From positions 20,961,728 to 21,025,727 of the forward strand of contig OY987229.1 of NCBI GenBank assembly GCA_963920705.1: a DNA stretch of 64,000 bases, given 5' to 3'. The notes beneath the pieces are model-generated. The model saw nothing but the letters and a program-made list of their open reading frames with translations, did no database searches and was not told the origin of the DNA. Positions within the stretch are counted from its first letter, which is position 1; each line of letters begins with the position of its first letter. This document shows, piece after piece, positions 1 to 12,806 of this stretch. The DNA comes from Odiellus spinosus (Eukaryota > Arthropoda > Arachnida > Opiliones > Phalangiidae). The position numbers and the translations under genes were made by a program.

Positions 1-559
1 CGATCAGTCACGGCTTTTGTTGTTGGCAGCTCTCTACTACATGTATTCGTACAAGTACATCGACGGTAACGTCACGGCGCGAGCCCGTATTTACTACAGC
101 CAAATGCTACGTACGTGGATTGAGCTAGAACTTACTGCAATTCATTTTACTCGACTCGGCATGGCGCCCAAGCTAGCTCTTATAAATGAAAACCAGCCCC
201 AAAACTCGCGTCAAAATGAAGAGTACTCTTTTCCTCCCTTAGTTTTTAGCCACATCCAAACTATTACGTCGTCCGCGGTACGTGGGGTTTGATTAAGTTA
301 TCGTTGTAGTTGTCTGCAGTCTAGAGATTAACCACCAACCTTGATTTGTCAACGGTTTATAACTAAGTTCTTCGTGGACCGCGTTATCTCTAAATTATAA
401 ATCTCATATTCTGAACACAATCAAGAATGTCTTTCGCTTTGCCTACAGTCAAGATTCTACTGCTACTAATATGGGATGCACTGAAAATGAGCAGTTTTCC
501 TAAAATAGAACTTAGAGCTCATATTTCTCAAGAGAAGTGTCTTGAAGTTGCCTAAGAAA
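1..559. other. No gene recognised
   Basis: A 91-codon frame is open at 17-292 (+) but resembles nothing I know and has no supporting signals. Confidence 0.5.
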
Positions 560-1300
560 AGGGTTTAAGAGTTTCCCCAGAGAAATGACTTAAAGTTGAC
601 CCAGAGAAATGACTTAAAGTTGACCCAGAGAAATGTCTTAAAGTTGACCCAGAGAAATGTCTTAAAGTTGACCCAGAGAAATGTCTTAAAGTTGACCCAG
701 AGAAATGACTTAAAGTTGACCCAGAGAAATGACTTAAAGTTGACCCAGAGAAATGACTTAAAGTTGACCCAGAGAAATGACTTAAAGTTGACCCAGAGAA
801 ATGTCTTAAAGTTGACCCAGAGAAATGTCTTAAAGTTGACCCAGAGAAATGTCTTAAAGTTGACCCAGAGAAATGACTTAAAGTTGACCCAGAGAAATGA
901 CTTAAAGTTGACCCAGAGAAATGTCTTAAAGTTGACCCAGAGAAATGTCTTAAAGTTGACCCAGAGAAATGTCTTAAAGTTGACCCAGAGAAATGTCTTA
1001 AAGTTGACCCAGAGAAATGTCTTAAAGTTGACCCAGAGAAATGTCTTAAAGTTGACCCAGAGAAATGTCTTAAAGTTGACCCAGAGATATGTCTTAAAGT
1101 TGACCCAGAGATATGTCTTAAAGTTGACCCAGAGAAATGTCTTAAAGTTGACCCAGAGAAATGTCTTAAAGTTGACCCAGAGAAATGTCTTAAAGTTGAC
1201 CCAGAGAAATGTCTTAAAGTTGACCCAGAGAAATGTCTTAAAGTTGACCCAGAGAAATGTCTTAAAGTTGACCCAGAGAAATGTCTTAAAGTTGCTCCAA
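560..1300. repeat. 24-bp minisatellite
   Basis: About 30 copies of gacttaaagttgacccagag+aaat. Since 24 is divisible by three, long ORFs appear on both strands and are artefacts. Units differ mainly by a/t in aaatg[a/t]ctt, with the two types in blocks, and two adjacent units have gatatg. Edge units are degenerate. Confidence 0.95.
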
Positions 1301-3580
1301 AGATATGTCTTGAAGGTGCCAAAGATAACTGCGCAAGGTGTCTTGTATCTGCGCAAGAGATGACTTGAACCAACCTATTCTAAACTGTCAAACATTTTAA
1401 TGAAACTATCTTGGATAACTCTCCGTTCGTATGAAAATTTTGTTCTTCAAGCCACAAAATCCCTCGAAAACCTATTACTACAACACTAAGGGTGTATCCA
1501 TGGTTTACGGACTGTATCAGCTTGTTTCTTTCTTATTCTATTTCTCTCTCTCTCACACTCTCTAGAACACGACTCGTCATCTTCTCCGGTTATTGATGGA
1601 TAGTGGAAAAGATGACCGTGTTATGATTTACTATACTTGGGAAAGAGCCGAAGAAAGTTTTTGAGGAATTCCTACTGGCTTAAACTCGTTTCTGGCCGCG
1701 TGAATAGAGGGGTTTCCTTTTTATATTGTGGGAGATTGGAGGAGGTAGTAGTCTTGTTCGTTTAGTTTTTGGCCGAGCTAGATCCCCCGTCATGCCTTTC
1801 ACTCAATTCTTTTATCTATTAAATATAGAAAACGGATATATATATATACGTACCGTTCAAAATCAAAATAATGGAATTTTTCGCGCCACCGAAGTCTTTT
1901 ACGCGAGAGATATATAGAAAAAAATAGGCCTATAACAGCGGCTCCAAATTGAAAATTCACTTACAGTCGAGAAGGCACGAACTACCCTACATACGTGATC
2001 GGATAATACCATTTTTTTTTTTTGAGAGAGTACATGAAAAGTTTTAATCGAACATTTTCAGATTATTTTCCAACTGACATTTTCAATTTTGTGTATAGGT
2101 TTTAGGATGCGGAATAAGTGGGTGCCTCTTTTGATTAAAAATAATACCAAAAGTCTATCATTTTATTTCATAAAAGTAAACAACGAACTGTAACTTAATA
2201 CTATTAGTAAAGGTCCGGGTTAATGTAGGGGCAGATTCTGATTCTAGACACTCTAGCGACCGAAGTTGGTGTAAATAGAGAAATTACGGAGTTGGGGGAA
2301 GACAATGTAGTTAAGCGCGGCCCGCCTAAATTCCGTCACTCTCTCCGAACTCAAAATATCGAGGAAGAGTCCAAATCACTCGAGCCAGACAGGGGTGATG
2401 ACTTTTTTGTCTATTTTTACATGGAGTGATGACGTCATCACTACACGTTATAGAAAGATAGCTCGAAATACAGATGTAGTAGCTTTCAGCGCGTTTGCTC
2501 CCCTTCGTGTTCCTCCTAAAAAATGGCAAATTTTTCGTGTTACACCCATGTTTCTCTATTTATTTATTTTTTGATTTATTTTCATTGCGCGGGTAAGAAT
2601 CATTTACATTTTTTACGCGGTTACCGAATACTCGATTGACCATCACTACACGTTTATCCAGACTTTTGCTTGAACTAATAATGAAATAGAATTCAATCAA
2701 CAAATTTATTTTGTCGTAATTTCGTTGATTAAATTACACTTCAGTAAGTTCGTTTCAAATTATCAATTAGAAATAACACGATTCATTTCATCTAAATTCT
2801 AGTCTGTAATGTCAGTTTAAAGCTGAAAATACTACAATATATCATAAAAATAAATCATCCGCTTTATTGAAAATGTCCGAGAAACCGCGAATTTTCGACA
2901 CAGTGACAGTTAGATATATTGATTTCCAAAAAATCTACAAATAAAAAGTGGCACCCTTCTCTTTCTCTTCTCCACCTCTTATCCACTCGAGAAAACAAAA
3001 TCAAAACCCCGGTATAAGTGAATAAGGCCGGATGTCTCAAATCTTTACATTTAGTCTTTATAAACATACAGTTTAAAGACGAGGAAAAAATTCTTTAGAC
3101 GGTTTCGTATCCACAAAATTTTGGGAGGGTAAAAAAAAAAAAAAAAAAAGAAACGAAGGTATATAGCCAAAGCAGTTTGTCGCCTACAAGCTTTTAGGAT
3201 GTCACTGTTAAAACGGAAATCAATCTTTTGCGCTAAAAGCCCTTTTGGTATGAAGCCAAACGAGGATTTCATGAGATTGTTTTTTTTTTTCTTTTTTCTT
3301 TCTTATTCTTCTTCCTTAAATTCTTTTCTAAGTATCACGAAAAAAGCGAATCTGCCTTCATTCTCGAACAAAACCTTTTAGTACTGTTACTGTCGCGCGG
3401 CAGGCTTCCCCGTCCTACACCCAACTCACCCAAGCGTCTTTCTTAAAGTTGTATTTGCCCGCAAATTTAGAATCTTAACCAAAAAAACCTACCCTCCGAA
3501 GGAAATCTTACCACGTGAAAATCTTTGGAACCACGTGTTTTTGAAGAAACACACTTCTGGCACACGTTAGATTATATTTC
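1301..3580. other. No gene; L1 and low-complexity tracts
   Basis: Apart from L1, I see a TC tract (about 1530-1565), an A run (3131-3149) and T runs (3281-3300). Short open frames only. Confidence 0.6.
2148..2425 (+). mobile_element. MITE family L, copy L1 (right end lost)
   Basis: Left terminus CAAAAGTCTATCATTTTATT, then the gcgcggcccgcctaaattcc core and cagacaggggtgatgac. The right inverted repeat found in L2 is missing. Confidence 0.72.
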
Positions 3581-3587
3581 CCCCTAC

Positions 3588-4005
3588 CAGAGGTATATAA
3601 TAACCCCCTTCGGGGGGAAGTATGAAAGCCCCTATACTACCAATGCTAAAAATCACGAACAACAAGAGCCCGCTGCTGACTATCTAGGCCACTAGATCGC
3701 GCTGGACTTCTCAATGTCGCTACTCTAGTAAATGGTCTTTGTATAAACAAGACGGCTCGATTTGTGTTTAGAACTTCCTGTCTCAGGAGTCAGGCTGTCT
3801 GTTAAAATGGAGTCGAAGGTTGACTTCAGCTCGCGAGTTCCGGAAGTGCGCGTAGGGAAAATTTAGTGAGGTTCAAAATGGTGTAACTATTTTTTGGGAG
3901 TAAAGCGGTGTGTCGATCCGCCGCGATTTACGCCGGGCACTTGTTGTTCGTCGATTTTGCCTACCTTTCATACTTCCCCCCGAAGGGGGTTATTATATAC
4001 CTCTG
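3588..4005 (+). mobile_element. MITE family A, copy A1
   Basis: Non-autonomous inverted-repeat element, 418 bp. Termini CAGAGGTATATAATAACC... and its reverse complement, with about 40 bp of inverted repeat including a CCCCCTTCGGGGGG palindrome. Flanked by exact 7-bp duplication cccctac (3581-3587, 4006-4012). No coding capacity; the apparent ORF starting MGVKRCVDPPRF recurs in other copies and is not a gene. Confidence 0.93.
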
Positions 4006-4971
4006 CCCCTACCAAACACTGTTACCAATCGTTAAATATCCTCATAATTTTGGTAGGTTTGGGTAGCGACTTGATATTTAAGTTTCTCTCGTTGAATTGT
4101 CGAACGGGATGATTTATGATATTACTTAACTCTGACCCTGAAAATTAAGGGTTCATCATTTCTAGTCGCGTAAAATGTGTCTTCAACTTATGGCCTTTAA
4201 AACGACTCTTAATTAAGATTATCTAATTCCAGAATTAACGTTTCGCTCTCACAAGTAATTTTTTGTTTTATACTAAAAGTCCCATCTTGTTCAGCGTAGT
4301 GAATTATTTATATGAATTGGCAAAATTTTTGCAAAAGTAGTGCATTTAGCTCTTTAAAGACTAGAACCTTAAGCGACCCTTTTGTCTTTGATGTGCCCCC
4401 GGAGTCCCGGACAGAAGCGGAAAGGGAACCGTGTACCCGGGGAGTCTTAAGCCTTTTTTCCCTCTTTTTTAAAAGAAAAAATATCGGGAGTATGATGCAT
4501 TTTAACACGCACTTTCGATTTGGTCTCTACTATTTGAAAGCGATAAAAAACCTTCTTGTAATAGCGTTCACTATCTGTATAGAAATTCGACATCGACGGC
4601 GCCTTTCAGTGAAGTATGTAGATGGATTGGCTATGACTAAGAAGGGTATCCAATTGGCAAGAAGGTCGATGAACGATGTCTGTGTCTATAGAAACTATAC
4701 TATATTTGAGACATCGTAGTCTTAATGTTAATAGTTTCCAAATCTTCATCGAACGTCTGGCCAATTATATCGGTAATAACTAAAGGCTACTTTGAAAAGG
4801 CAAATATATATTAAGAATGGGTCTTAACACTTTGACTTCCGGTTTCGAAGTATTCTCATCACCTGTCACCCTCTTACTGACTTTAAAAATCCTTTTAAAA
4901 ATGGGGGTTTCGTATCGCGATGACCGTTATTTGGCGTTAAGCCTAAAAGGAAACCACACCGGATATTATAT

Positions 4972-5262
4972 CAAGAAAGATCAGACAAGGAGAGGAAAAG
5001 TGGGGACGGCGCAGTTCCTACTGCGTCGGCCTAAACTCCCACTCTGGGAGAACGGGGGTAGAGATGTTTCGTGGTAAAATGTTGTCACGTGGTTAAAACG
5101 GATCCTTTATCAGCTTCGTAGTAGCCAACGACGCTAGTGACCACGTGACAACAGTTTACCTCGAGAATTTCCTATCCCCCTTTCCACCCGAGTGGGAGGT
5201 TGGCTCTTCTCTCACTAACTCAACGCAGCCCTACTTTTCCTCTCCTTGTCTGATCCTTCTTG
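4972..5262 (+). mobile_element. MITE family C, copy C1
   Basis: Family C: about 280-290 bp, termini CAAGAAGGATCAGATAAGGA... with long inverted repeats. The centre contains facing CACGTG-bearing arms (ttgtcacgtgg / ccacgtgacaac), so the whole element can fold into one hairpin. Left terminus here is CAAGAAAGATCAGACAAGG. Exact 7-bp duplication attatat. Confidence 0.93.
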
Positions 5263-5531
5263 ATTATATACACCCTAATTTCTGTAGGGCCTAACTCTGG
5301 CTTTAAAGATGTGTAAAACGTTTTGGCAAAAGTGAATTAATATTTGTATTCTGGTTGTCATAACGATAAACACCATGAAAAGGGTAGGTACGGGTTGTAT
5401 ATAACTTATATACGGTTGGATATAACTTAAAAGACGCCCGATTTTAAGCCAAAATTGGCGCTCATTTTAGAGCGATAGGGGTTTCAAAAGAGTGAAATGT
5501 GTGCAGCTATAAAAATAAACCTACGTAATAT

Positions 5532-5937
5532 CAGATGTATATGATAACCCCCTTCGGGGGGAAGTATGAAAGCCCCTATACTACCAATGCTAAAAATCAC
5601 GAACAACAAGAGCCCGCTGCTGACTATCTAGGCCACTAGCTCGCGCTGGACTTCTCAATGTCGCTACTCTAGTAAATGGTCTTTGTATAAACAAGACGGC
5701 TCGATTTGTGTTTAGAACTTCCTGTCTCAGGAGTCAGGCTGTCTGTTAAAATGGAGTGGAAGGTTGACTTCAGCTCGCGAGTTCCGGAAGTGCGCGTAGG
5801 GAAAATTTAGTGAGGTTCAAAATGGTGTAACTATTTTTTGGGAGTAAAGCGGTGTGTCGATCCGCCGGGCACTTGTTGTTCGTCGATTTTGCCTACCTTT
5901 CATACTTCCCCCCGAAGGGGGTTATTATATACCTCTG
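5532..5937 (+). mobile_element. MITE family A, copy A2
   Basis: 406 bp, same orientation as A1. The left terminus has point changes (CAGATGTATATGATAA) and about 11 bp are lost near the right end. Exact 7-bp duplication gtaatat on both sides. Confidence 0.93.
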
Positions 5938-6940
5938 GTAATATCCAGGATCGGTACTACCAGTTAGTTTTTAAAAGGAAAAAAGGCCCTCGAAACTTTC
6001 CTTCGTGATAATATATATGGATGAGTCTATAAAAGCGCTGATTTTATAGCGTAATAACGTGTCCAAAGTACTATTGTAATCAGGAATAAACCGAAAGGAG
6101 TTGCCCCAATATTTCTTAAAATGAAGCTTTTTGTTTCTCAATTTCGTATAAGCAACAACTTCTCCAGCTGTTCTTGAAGCGGCGAACAAGCTGTCGTTGA
6201 ATTCGCTGCTATAGATGTTCCGGTTTCAGCTCCGACGAAGTAAAAGACGCGTTCGTACTTAGGTTTTATATTAGACCGAACATAAGTCTTAATTGGACAC
6301 AATTAAACTTAGATGACAGACCCCGTTTGGGAAAAACGTCACTGTGACGTCACTTAACAATGAACGAAGACTTAACTTCAATCCGGTTTAACATGTAAAC
6401 CGTCAAAACTAATTATCACCGTTTAGTTTTGACCTACAAAACTACCAGTATATTGTAATTTCGACTTATTATTTACAACCCTTTACCGCTACCCGCTGAT
6501 TACGATTAAGAAAAGGTAGTGCGAACGTAACTGCGGAGTCGAGCCGGAAAAATCGATGCGACGATATATGTAGGTAGACCTATAGCGCCGGCCCCGCCAT
6601 TCGCAAACAACCCCGATAGCAATCTGACATAATTTTCTTCCGCCCTCATATTCTACTTCCTCCTCCTCCTCCGTCTCTATTTCCGATTTCCTTCAACCGG
6701 GCTCTTGTTCCTCGACCTCTTTCGCTCTCGCCCTCCAGCTTATACCGCCAACTCCCGGTCCTACCGTCCTACCTAGCTCGAGGCATCGCCTTCGCCTATT
6801 TCGATCTACATGCCTGGCTGCTCCAATTCCCTCAAGTCATATATTATTTTCGAATCTTCGCGTTCTACCGCCATATACCCTTTCCGCCCACCCACCGACT
6901 GCCTCGCCTCCTCACCCTAGCAAAAGTACGAACAAATATA

Positions 6941-7164
6941 GACTTTTTGCCGCGCCTTATGAAGGGGGCTACCATTTCTTCCGTTCCCCTTAGTTCCGAT
7001 CCCCCAATCCACCATTTTGGTCACCAAGGAACGAGATTATAGTTTTTTTGGTAGGCAGAGCCACTACCTCCTCGATTCTTGGTGACAAAAATGGCGGATT
7101 GGGGGGCGGAAGTATGAGGAACGGGCAAAATGGTAGCCCCCTTCATAAGGCTCGGCAAAAAGTC
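6941..7164. mobile_element. Element F, TA/TATA-flanked inverted repeat
   Basis: 224 bp with arms GACTTTTTGCCGCGCCTTAT... and complement, then ggcggattgggggg against cccccaatccacc, flanked by TATA on both sides. A TA target would fit a Tc1/mariner-type MITE. Confidence 0.7.
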
Positions 7165-8158
7165 TATAAGGTCTTGTTAAAAGTCGATGCTCCCTCTGTA
7201 TGTATGTTTCAGAAACTTTAATAAGACGTTCATACCCACGCTCTTAGGACCAGGATGCGGGCTGCCTTAAGTCGCAAGGTTTATTCGGATAAAAACAGAG
7301 AGGGACCTTCTTGCTTCATATTTAACCAAAACGGTATAACTTTACCATGATACGAAGGGCTCAACTTCACTTTAGTTCAAAACGAAGGGGCCCCGACTTC
7401 TTCACCAAATTGGCAAAAAAAAAGCGTCTCCCTTTCGTTCTAAGCTACCTGGTATTATAATTACAGTCGCAAGAACCGGGCCTAACCCTAATATAGGTCG
7501 AAACTGGCGGGTTTGAAGCCACACACATAATAGTAACTAGCCGGTGTTATTGTTATTTTATTTTTCCCGCCCTAAAACCTCTCTCCTCCAAGGTCGTACC
7601 TTTAGTAAAATTATCACAAAATTCTGAATATGCAGTGCTTTTTTCCGTCCCTTGGCCCTGACATTTAGAGTCGTCTGCTTATTTATGCAACGTGAACGTT
7701 CTGGCAAGAGCAAGTGAATAGTATATTGCATCTTATTTATTTGTCTGAAGTTTTTAGATAATTATTTCTTTTATATTTCAATTATAAATTATGTAAAAGA
7801 ATAGACAAATATTAATTATATATGCTGTCCAAGGTTTTCACAGCTTAGGGGTTAATTATATTTATTACCCTCATCCGGTTAACTCATCCATCCAAGGCTT
7901 AAGTTCTTTCTCAATTCACACAAATTTCAAGGTAGGCGTTTTAGTCTATAGTGATTATTTTCCTTTTGTTGGTTTCATTTGGGAGTATAAATTCCACTAT
8001 TGAAGGTAAACTTGGTTTAGTTAAACTAGTAAAATTATCATCACTTGACCCTGCTTGACAGATAGCCTCTGTACGGAAGCTTTGAAAATATGCTTTAGTA
8101 GACTTAAGAATCATTAATGATGTCCATCGAATTTAATTTTATTATTTTCATTTTATAG

Positions 8159-8271
8159 GGTCACCAAAGGAACCGTTGAAGCCAAGGCAACGGAAGTGGT
8201 TCATAGTGTTTTGTACCATTCGCTGTTTACGTATCATTGCGGTGCAAGTTTTCATAGACTCCGAAGGAAAG
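8159..8271 (+). other. Possible orphan internal exon
   Basis: A pyrimidine-rich tract and TTTTATAG precede 8159. The 113-nt segment is open in two of three frames and ends in a consensus donor, GGAAAG|GTGAGT. One frame reads VTKGTVEAKATEVV..., another SPKEPLKPRQRKWF.... Neither resembles a protein I know, and no partner exon was found, so this may be chance. Confidence 0.25.
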
Positions 8272-9655
8272 GTGAGTGTAAAAATATATTTCAGTATTGA
8301 TATTCTATATTTAGCGGTATCAGATTATTAAAAGTTAACAGGCTACGTACCAAAATCTAGGCTATAACCGTTATTTTGTGTGTTGATGACCGAAGACCAC
8401 GTAATGTTAGGTTAATAGAGACCAGTTGAGCAAGCTCTGATATCAATCAATATGTTAGGAATACAGGCTTAAATAGTCATTTAAAAGTTTACTATCATTA
8501 GGTAGCACAAGGGAAAATAATTTTGTGTCCTTTTGAATTTGAGTTTCATCATTTAAACGCAACCGAAGTAATAATTCAAAATTCCAACTCATCTTCTTCT
8601 TCTTTCATTCAAAATAAACCAATTTTTGGGTATACTCATATTTTACACTAGTTTTTAATGGAGATATTTTTTAGTAAATTATAATTAAATAATTAAACTT
8701 GACTTTAACTCTAATTAACTGTAATTAAACATCTAATTATATTTGAGGAAAAGTTTTTCGATTGACCAAGTGTTAGAGTAGATGTTAATTTGATTTAATT
8801 TGAACGATTAAAGGAGATTTGTTGGAATTAAATTAATTGAATTTAATTTAAATTTAAATTTTAAGTAGAATCTTTTTGCAAAGGATATGTATGTTTTTTA
8901 TTTAGGCTTTGCTTTTGTGAAACCAAAGGCTACATCAAATAAGAGCGGACGAAATTCACTCTCACCCGCGGTGTAGACACATTTTAAATGTATCTATCTA
9001 TATCATATGGTTCCTTTTAATAGATAGGAGTAAGCCTAATCACGTCTAAACCCATTACTCAAGTACCAGGTTCAACAATAATTAAGTTAAACAAATTTTA
9101 GGCTTAGTTCGAACCCTCTTTTCCAAGCTCCCTAGTAATTTCAATCCAACCCATGCACCGACCGTAAATCTAATCTCGGCGTATAAAAGTTAAACAAGCA
9201 AGCTGACAAAATCCTGTCCACGCCATTTGGTATACGCGTACCTCGGGGCAGCCTTTTCGTCGATCGATTTTAATTCTCCGAATTTAACGCAACGTCGCGG
9301 TTGAATAGAGGGAATTAATTCTTCAAGAGTAAAGGAAGACCTCCCACCCTCTTCCTTCTCTTGTAGGAGCCACCTACCCCTGCCTATAGAGGACAGTACT
9401 GAGAGATTGCCCCCGATTTTGGGTTATATATTTAAATAAAAAAAATATATATAAAAGGCTATGGGGAGGACGGACTGTAATCTGAAAATCAAAGAGTTCT
9501 TTCACCCTCTTTCCTCCTACCTCTGGTTCTACATAATATAAGCTTTGGATTAAGCATGCCTCCAAGGGATAGTTTCTGCGAAATTTTAAGTAAATTTTCA
9601 CACGCAAGAAGGAATTTTTCCTCAACATCTCTGCTTCCTTGCCATGGTCTCGATT

Positions 9656-9909
9656 CTAGGTTAGCAAAGAGACAGGTTAAGCCAAGCCACGTGACTGTCT
9701 GGAATCCTGGCTTGATTTCTAGAAAGGACTCAGGAGACATTATAAGTCTGATGGCAGTCACATTTAATGTGGTACATAATACAACTCCTGGCGCCATCTA
9801 TTCGGTTGTCAGTAGATATTAAAATGGTGGCGCTCTGGTAATCAAGCCAGGACTCCAAACAGTCACGTGACTTGGCACAGTCTGCTTAACGTGTCTCTTT
9901 GCTAACCTT
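9656..9909. mobile_element. Element E, inverted-repeat element with 9-bp duplication
   Basis: 254 bp. Arms ggttagcaaagagacaggtt and tgtctctttgctaacc, with further facing agtcacgtgact-type and caagccagga sequence, flanked by gtctcgatt (9647-9655, 9910-9918). A 9-bp duplication would suit a Mutator-like transposase. A right-half relative lies at 58990-59065. Confidence 0.7.
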
Positions 9910-10664
9910 GTCTCGATTGATATCAAGGACCAAGTGGTCAAAGTTCTTTGGAATTAAAAGACCAGTAATTTGAAAACAAAATGAGATTATATTTCTTCCT
10001 TAGTTGTTAGTGGACATGCCTTCTTATTAAGTGTGCCCTTCCATTGGCCTAAATTTAGATCTAAGACCAGATGTAGCAACATCTTATGTCATATGGTTAG
10101 TCCTTGGGGTCATGGGACCAATAGAAGACAAAATAAAATGAGCAGATCTGTCTTTCCTAGTGGTTATTGGACATCGTCTGCTTATTTCATATATGCTCTC
10201 AATTGATATCAAAGACCAGTCTTTGCAATTAAGGGATCAATGGAAAGACATCGTCTGCATATTTGATTTTGTATTCCATTGATCTCTTGATGGACTTAAG
10301 CCGTTGAACCATTTATAAGTATTTAAGATTAGACCAATTTAAGGGAAAATAAAATAAGCAGACGACGTTAATCAAAGTACAAGGGTTACATTCCATTTAA
10401 AACTCTGATGATTCCTTTATTTCTTAACCGATTTTGATGTAATTGGTATCATTTTGGAGCTTACAATGTTCTCTATACGAATCCATTCTTATTTTAATAT
10501 TAATTTTTTTCGTCAAACTAACCCTTTTAAGTAACGAATAACGCGAGAGGGATGAAGTTAGCTTAAAAACGGGGTGCCCTTTTTTTGTCGTTATAGTCTC
10601 AAGGCTTTTATACAAAACGTCAGATTAGATCCGTACAATAGACAAGCCTCTATATATATATAAC

Positions 10665-11670
10665 CAAAAGTCTGATAAGACTTCATACAAAAAGTCCTTA
10701 ACTGGCGCAGGGGCCTGAAACGTGTTGTTTTCAGTGCTTTCCCCTTTCTACGCGTAGGCAGATATCTCTGTAAAGCGGCACCTAAAATCACGTGACTTTT
10801 GCGCCACTTCACCAAACATCTAATGAAATTAGTGGCTACGCGTTGCAAAAAGTAGTTCCCCCGGTTTTTACATATAAGACATCTTTTACCACTTTTAAAG
10901 TCATGGTAACAAATAAGAAATGAAATTCAAAGCAATTTTTCCGATAGAAAGTTTTTAAGTCAAGAATTAATTAGCAATATTAATTATTAAACCATTATTG
11001 GCCTGATTTAACCACATGAATCGCTGTTGGTTGTTTCACTATGTTCGTCTGCTGCATTGTTTTGGTATTCTCACCACTATGACTCCCAAAACTTTGTAAG
11101 TAAACCTATTTTACTTTTAAACTAATTTTAAATGAAATGTAATAAGTTTTTTGAACTATTGAATTGGGTTTGAATAAAAACTTTGAAATATCAATTATTT
11201 TCCTGATGCTAAGAAATGTTTAAGGAAACATCTTGATTTAAAAAATCGTTTAAAGACGTAACGCCCGAGTTTTAATCGTTTGTTTAAATTTAAGAAACCT
11301 CACTTCGTACTATTTAAACTTTTAAATCGCAATTAATCCTTTTTAAACGTTTGTTTACATTTAAGAAACCTCCATTCCCCGAAACTTGTCAATGTTTTAC
11401 TATCCTGCCCTTCCCGTGCACTAAGGGCCTTCAAGGCCCCTTGTACGTTGTCCCCCCTAATAAATAAATAAAGAAACCTCCCTTCGTACTATTTTCAGGA
11501 CTTCCGTATAACTCGCCTAGCTATTGGCTAGTTTTGAATTTAGCTATCTCGTTCTCATTGGGTGCTGTAGACTAGCGTCGTCTGCACTGTAAATTACATG
11601 TTTTCTATAGCCAAAGGAAGAACCGGGCGCCAGTTAAGGACTTTTTGTATGAAGTCTTATCAGACTTTTG
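10665..11670. mobile_element. Element G, 1-kb with perfect terminal repeats
   Basis: Perfect 43-bp-plus inverted repeats from CAAAAGTCTGATAAGAC... to ...GTCTTATCAGACTTTTG, separated by about 0.9 kb, with exact 7-bp duplication atataac (10658-10664, 11671-11677). The interior contains three degenerate copies of aagaaacctcccttcgtac (11290-11500). No transposase-like ORF. The first eight bases match family L. Confidence 0.85.
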
Positions 11671-12470
11671 ATATAACCTTATAAAAGACTGTAGAAAGGA
11701 TGGGTACGTTAAAAAGTTCGATAAAAATTTGCATATCGATGTAGGGGTCGCGGTGGCTTTGACTACCCTCTTCCACTTGTCCCATCCACCCCAGAATTCC
11801 TCCATTATTCTTCCTTTAATGAAACCAAGTAGCTATTCAAGTAACTATGGCTGGTGTTTTACTCCTGTTCAAGAGAAGTTGGCATAAAGTCGAAAACTGA
11901 GGCGGATTGATATACAATATTAAATCTTTTAGGAAATAAAGTAGTCCTCTTAAACACTCTTTAATATATACACCGCCCAAAGGAGCTAGTTTCGATTTTA
12001 GACCAGAAATGCAGACAATGCTGTATTCAAATTCCTCTAGGTATGTGTCACGTGACACTAAAAGTTAAATTGCCCCTATTTATATCCTACACATGAGACA
12101 TTGTGACACTGGTCTTATTCGCCCATGATTTATGGTTATTTTATTATTGCCAATGATGAAACTAAATTCCTTTAACCATATATGTCACGTGGTTTTAATG
12201 ACGACAATGCGAATAAATTCTTTGTTTGTGGTTTTATATTATCATAAGTGGATAATTTCTAAAGCTAGGTGAACTCGTACTAGAGACAAAGTTTAAAAAA
12301 AGGAATTCCATATTGATCAAATCAATTTTAAATTTTTTGACGCAAAATCTCTACAATTTACCCTCAAAGGTTTAGATTTTGACCTTTCCAAAACGTTTAA
12401 AAACTTGAAAGCTCATCCAAATTTCTCTTAAAAAGCGTATAGCGAAATGATACGGTTATTTCCGTATAGA

Positions 12471-12806
12471 CAGAAGCCGATGAAACCCTCCTTTGAAGTC
12501 TACTACTCCAATGTTCCATATAGCGCTCCTCTCTGTATGGGTAAAATTCCCAATTTTACGAGTTAGAAGGGGTCCTACTTCATCCCCCCTGTCTACGGAA
12601 AATTGGAAATTCTCTCTCTCCACAAACGACGACGTTTTTGGACGAACTCCAAGGTTGCTAGAGATATTCGTTCGACGAACTCCCGCTCCGAAAATATCTA
12701 CCGTTAGGAGGCGTACGAATCGCGCCTTTTGAAAATAACCCATACAGAGAGGGGTAGACAAGACCCGGGAGTAATAGACTTCAAAGGAGGGTTTCATCGG
12801 CTTCTG
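12471..12806 (+). mobile_element. MITE family B, copy B1
   Basis: Type description for family B: about 335 bp, termini CAGAAGCCGATGAAACCCTC... and its reverse complement, inverted repeat about 30 bp. The interior has short inner inverted repeats (ctctctgtatgggt / acccatacagagag) and a CTCTCTCTCC tract. ORFs starting MKPSFEVYYS come from this element and are not genes. Exact 7-bp duplication gtataga. Confidence 0.94.

Larger units (their letters stand above)
4013..6936. other. No gene outside C1 and A2
   Basis: A 135-codon frame at 4312-4719 (+) has no family resemblance. From about 6640 to 6800 the plus strand is strongly pyrimidine-rich (CCTCCTCCTCC) and of higher G+C, possibly transcribed non-coding DNA, but without exon signals. 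Confidence 0.5.
7169..12463. other. No gene outside elements E, G and a possible exon
   Basis: AT-rich, especially 8650-8880, where ttaattta-type runs dominate. Short open frames only. Confidence 0.55.

Noticed and set aside
552-1373. Long ORFs of 255-273 codons on both strands
   Set aside because: Created by a 24-bp tandem repeat divisible by three; open in several frames at once.
3894-4112. Recurrent ORFs beginning MGVKRCVDPPRF
   Set aside because: They translate part of MITE A and recur at A4 and A5.
4817-5077. 86-codon ORF
   Set aside because: Its C-terminal third lies inside element C1 and it has no family resemblance.
9374-9822. ORFs of 84-102 codons on both strands
   Set aside because: Overlap element E arms, no domain resemblance, no splice or promoter support.
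12456-12797. Recurrent ORFs beginning MKPSFEVYYS
   Set aside because: They translate the ends of MITE B and appear at every B copy.
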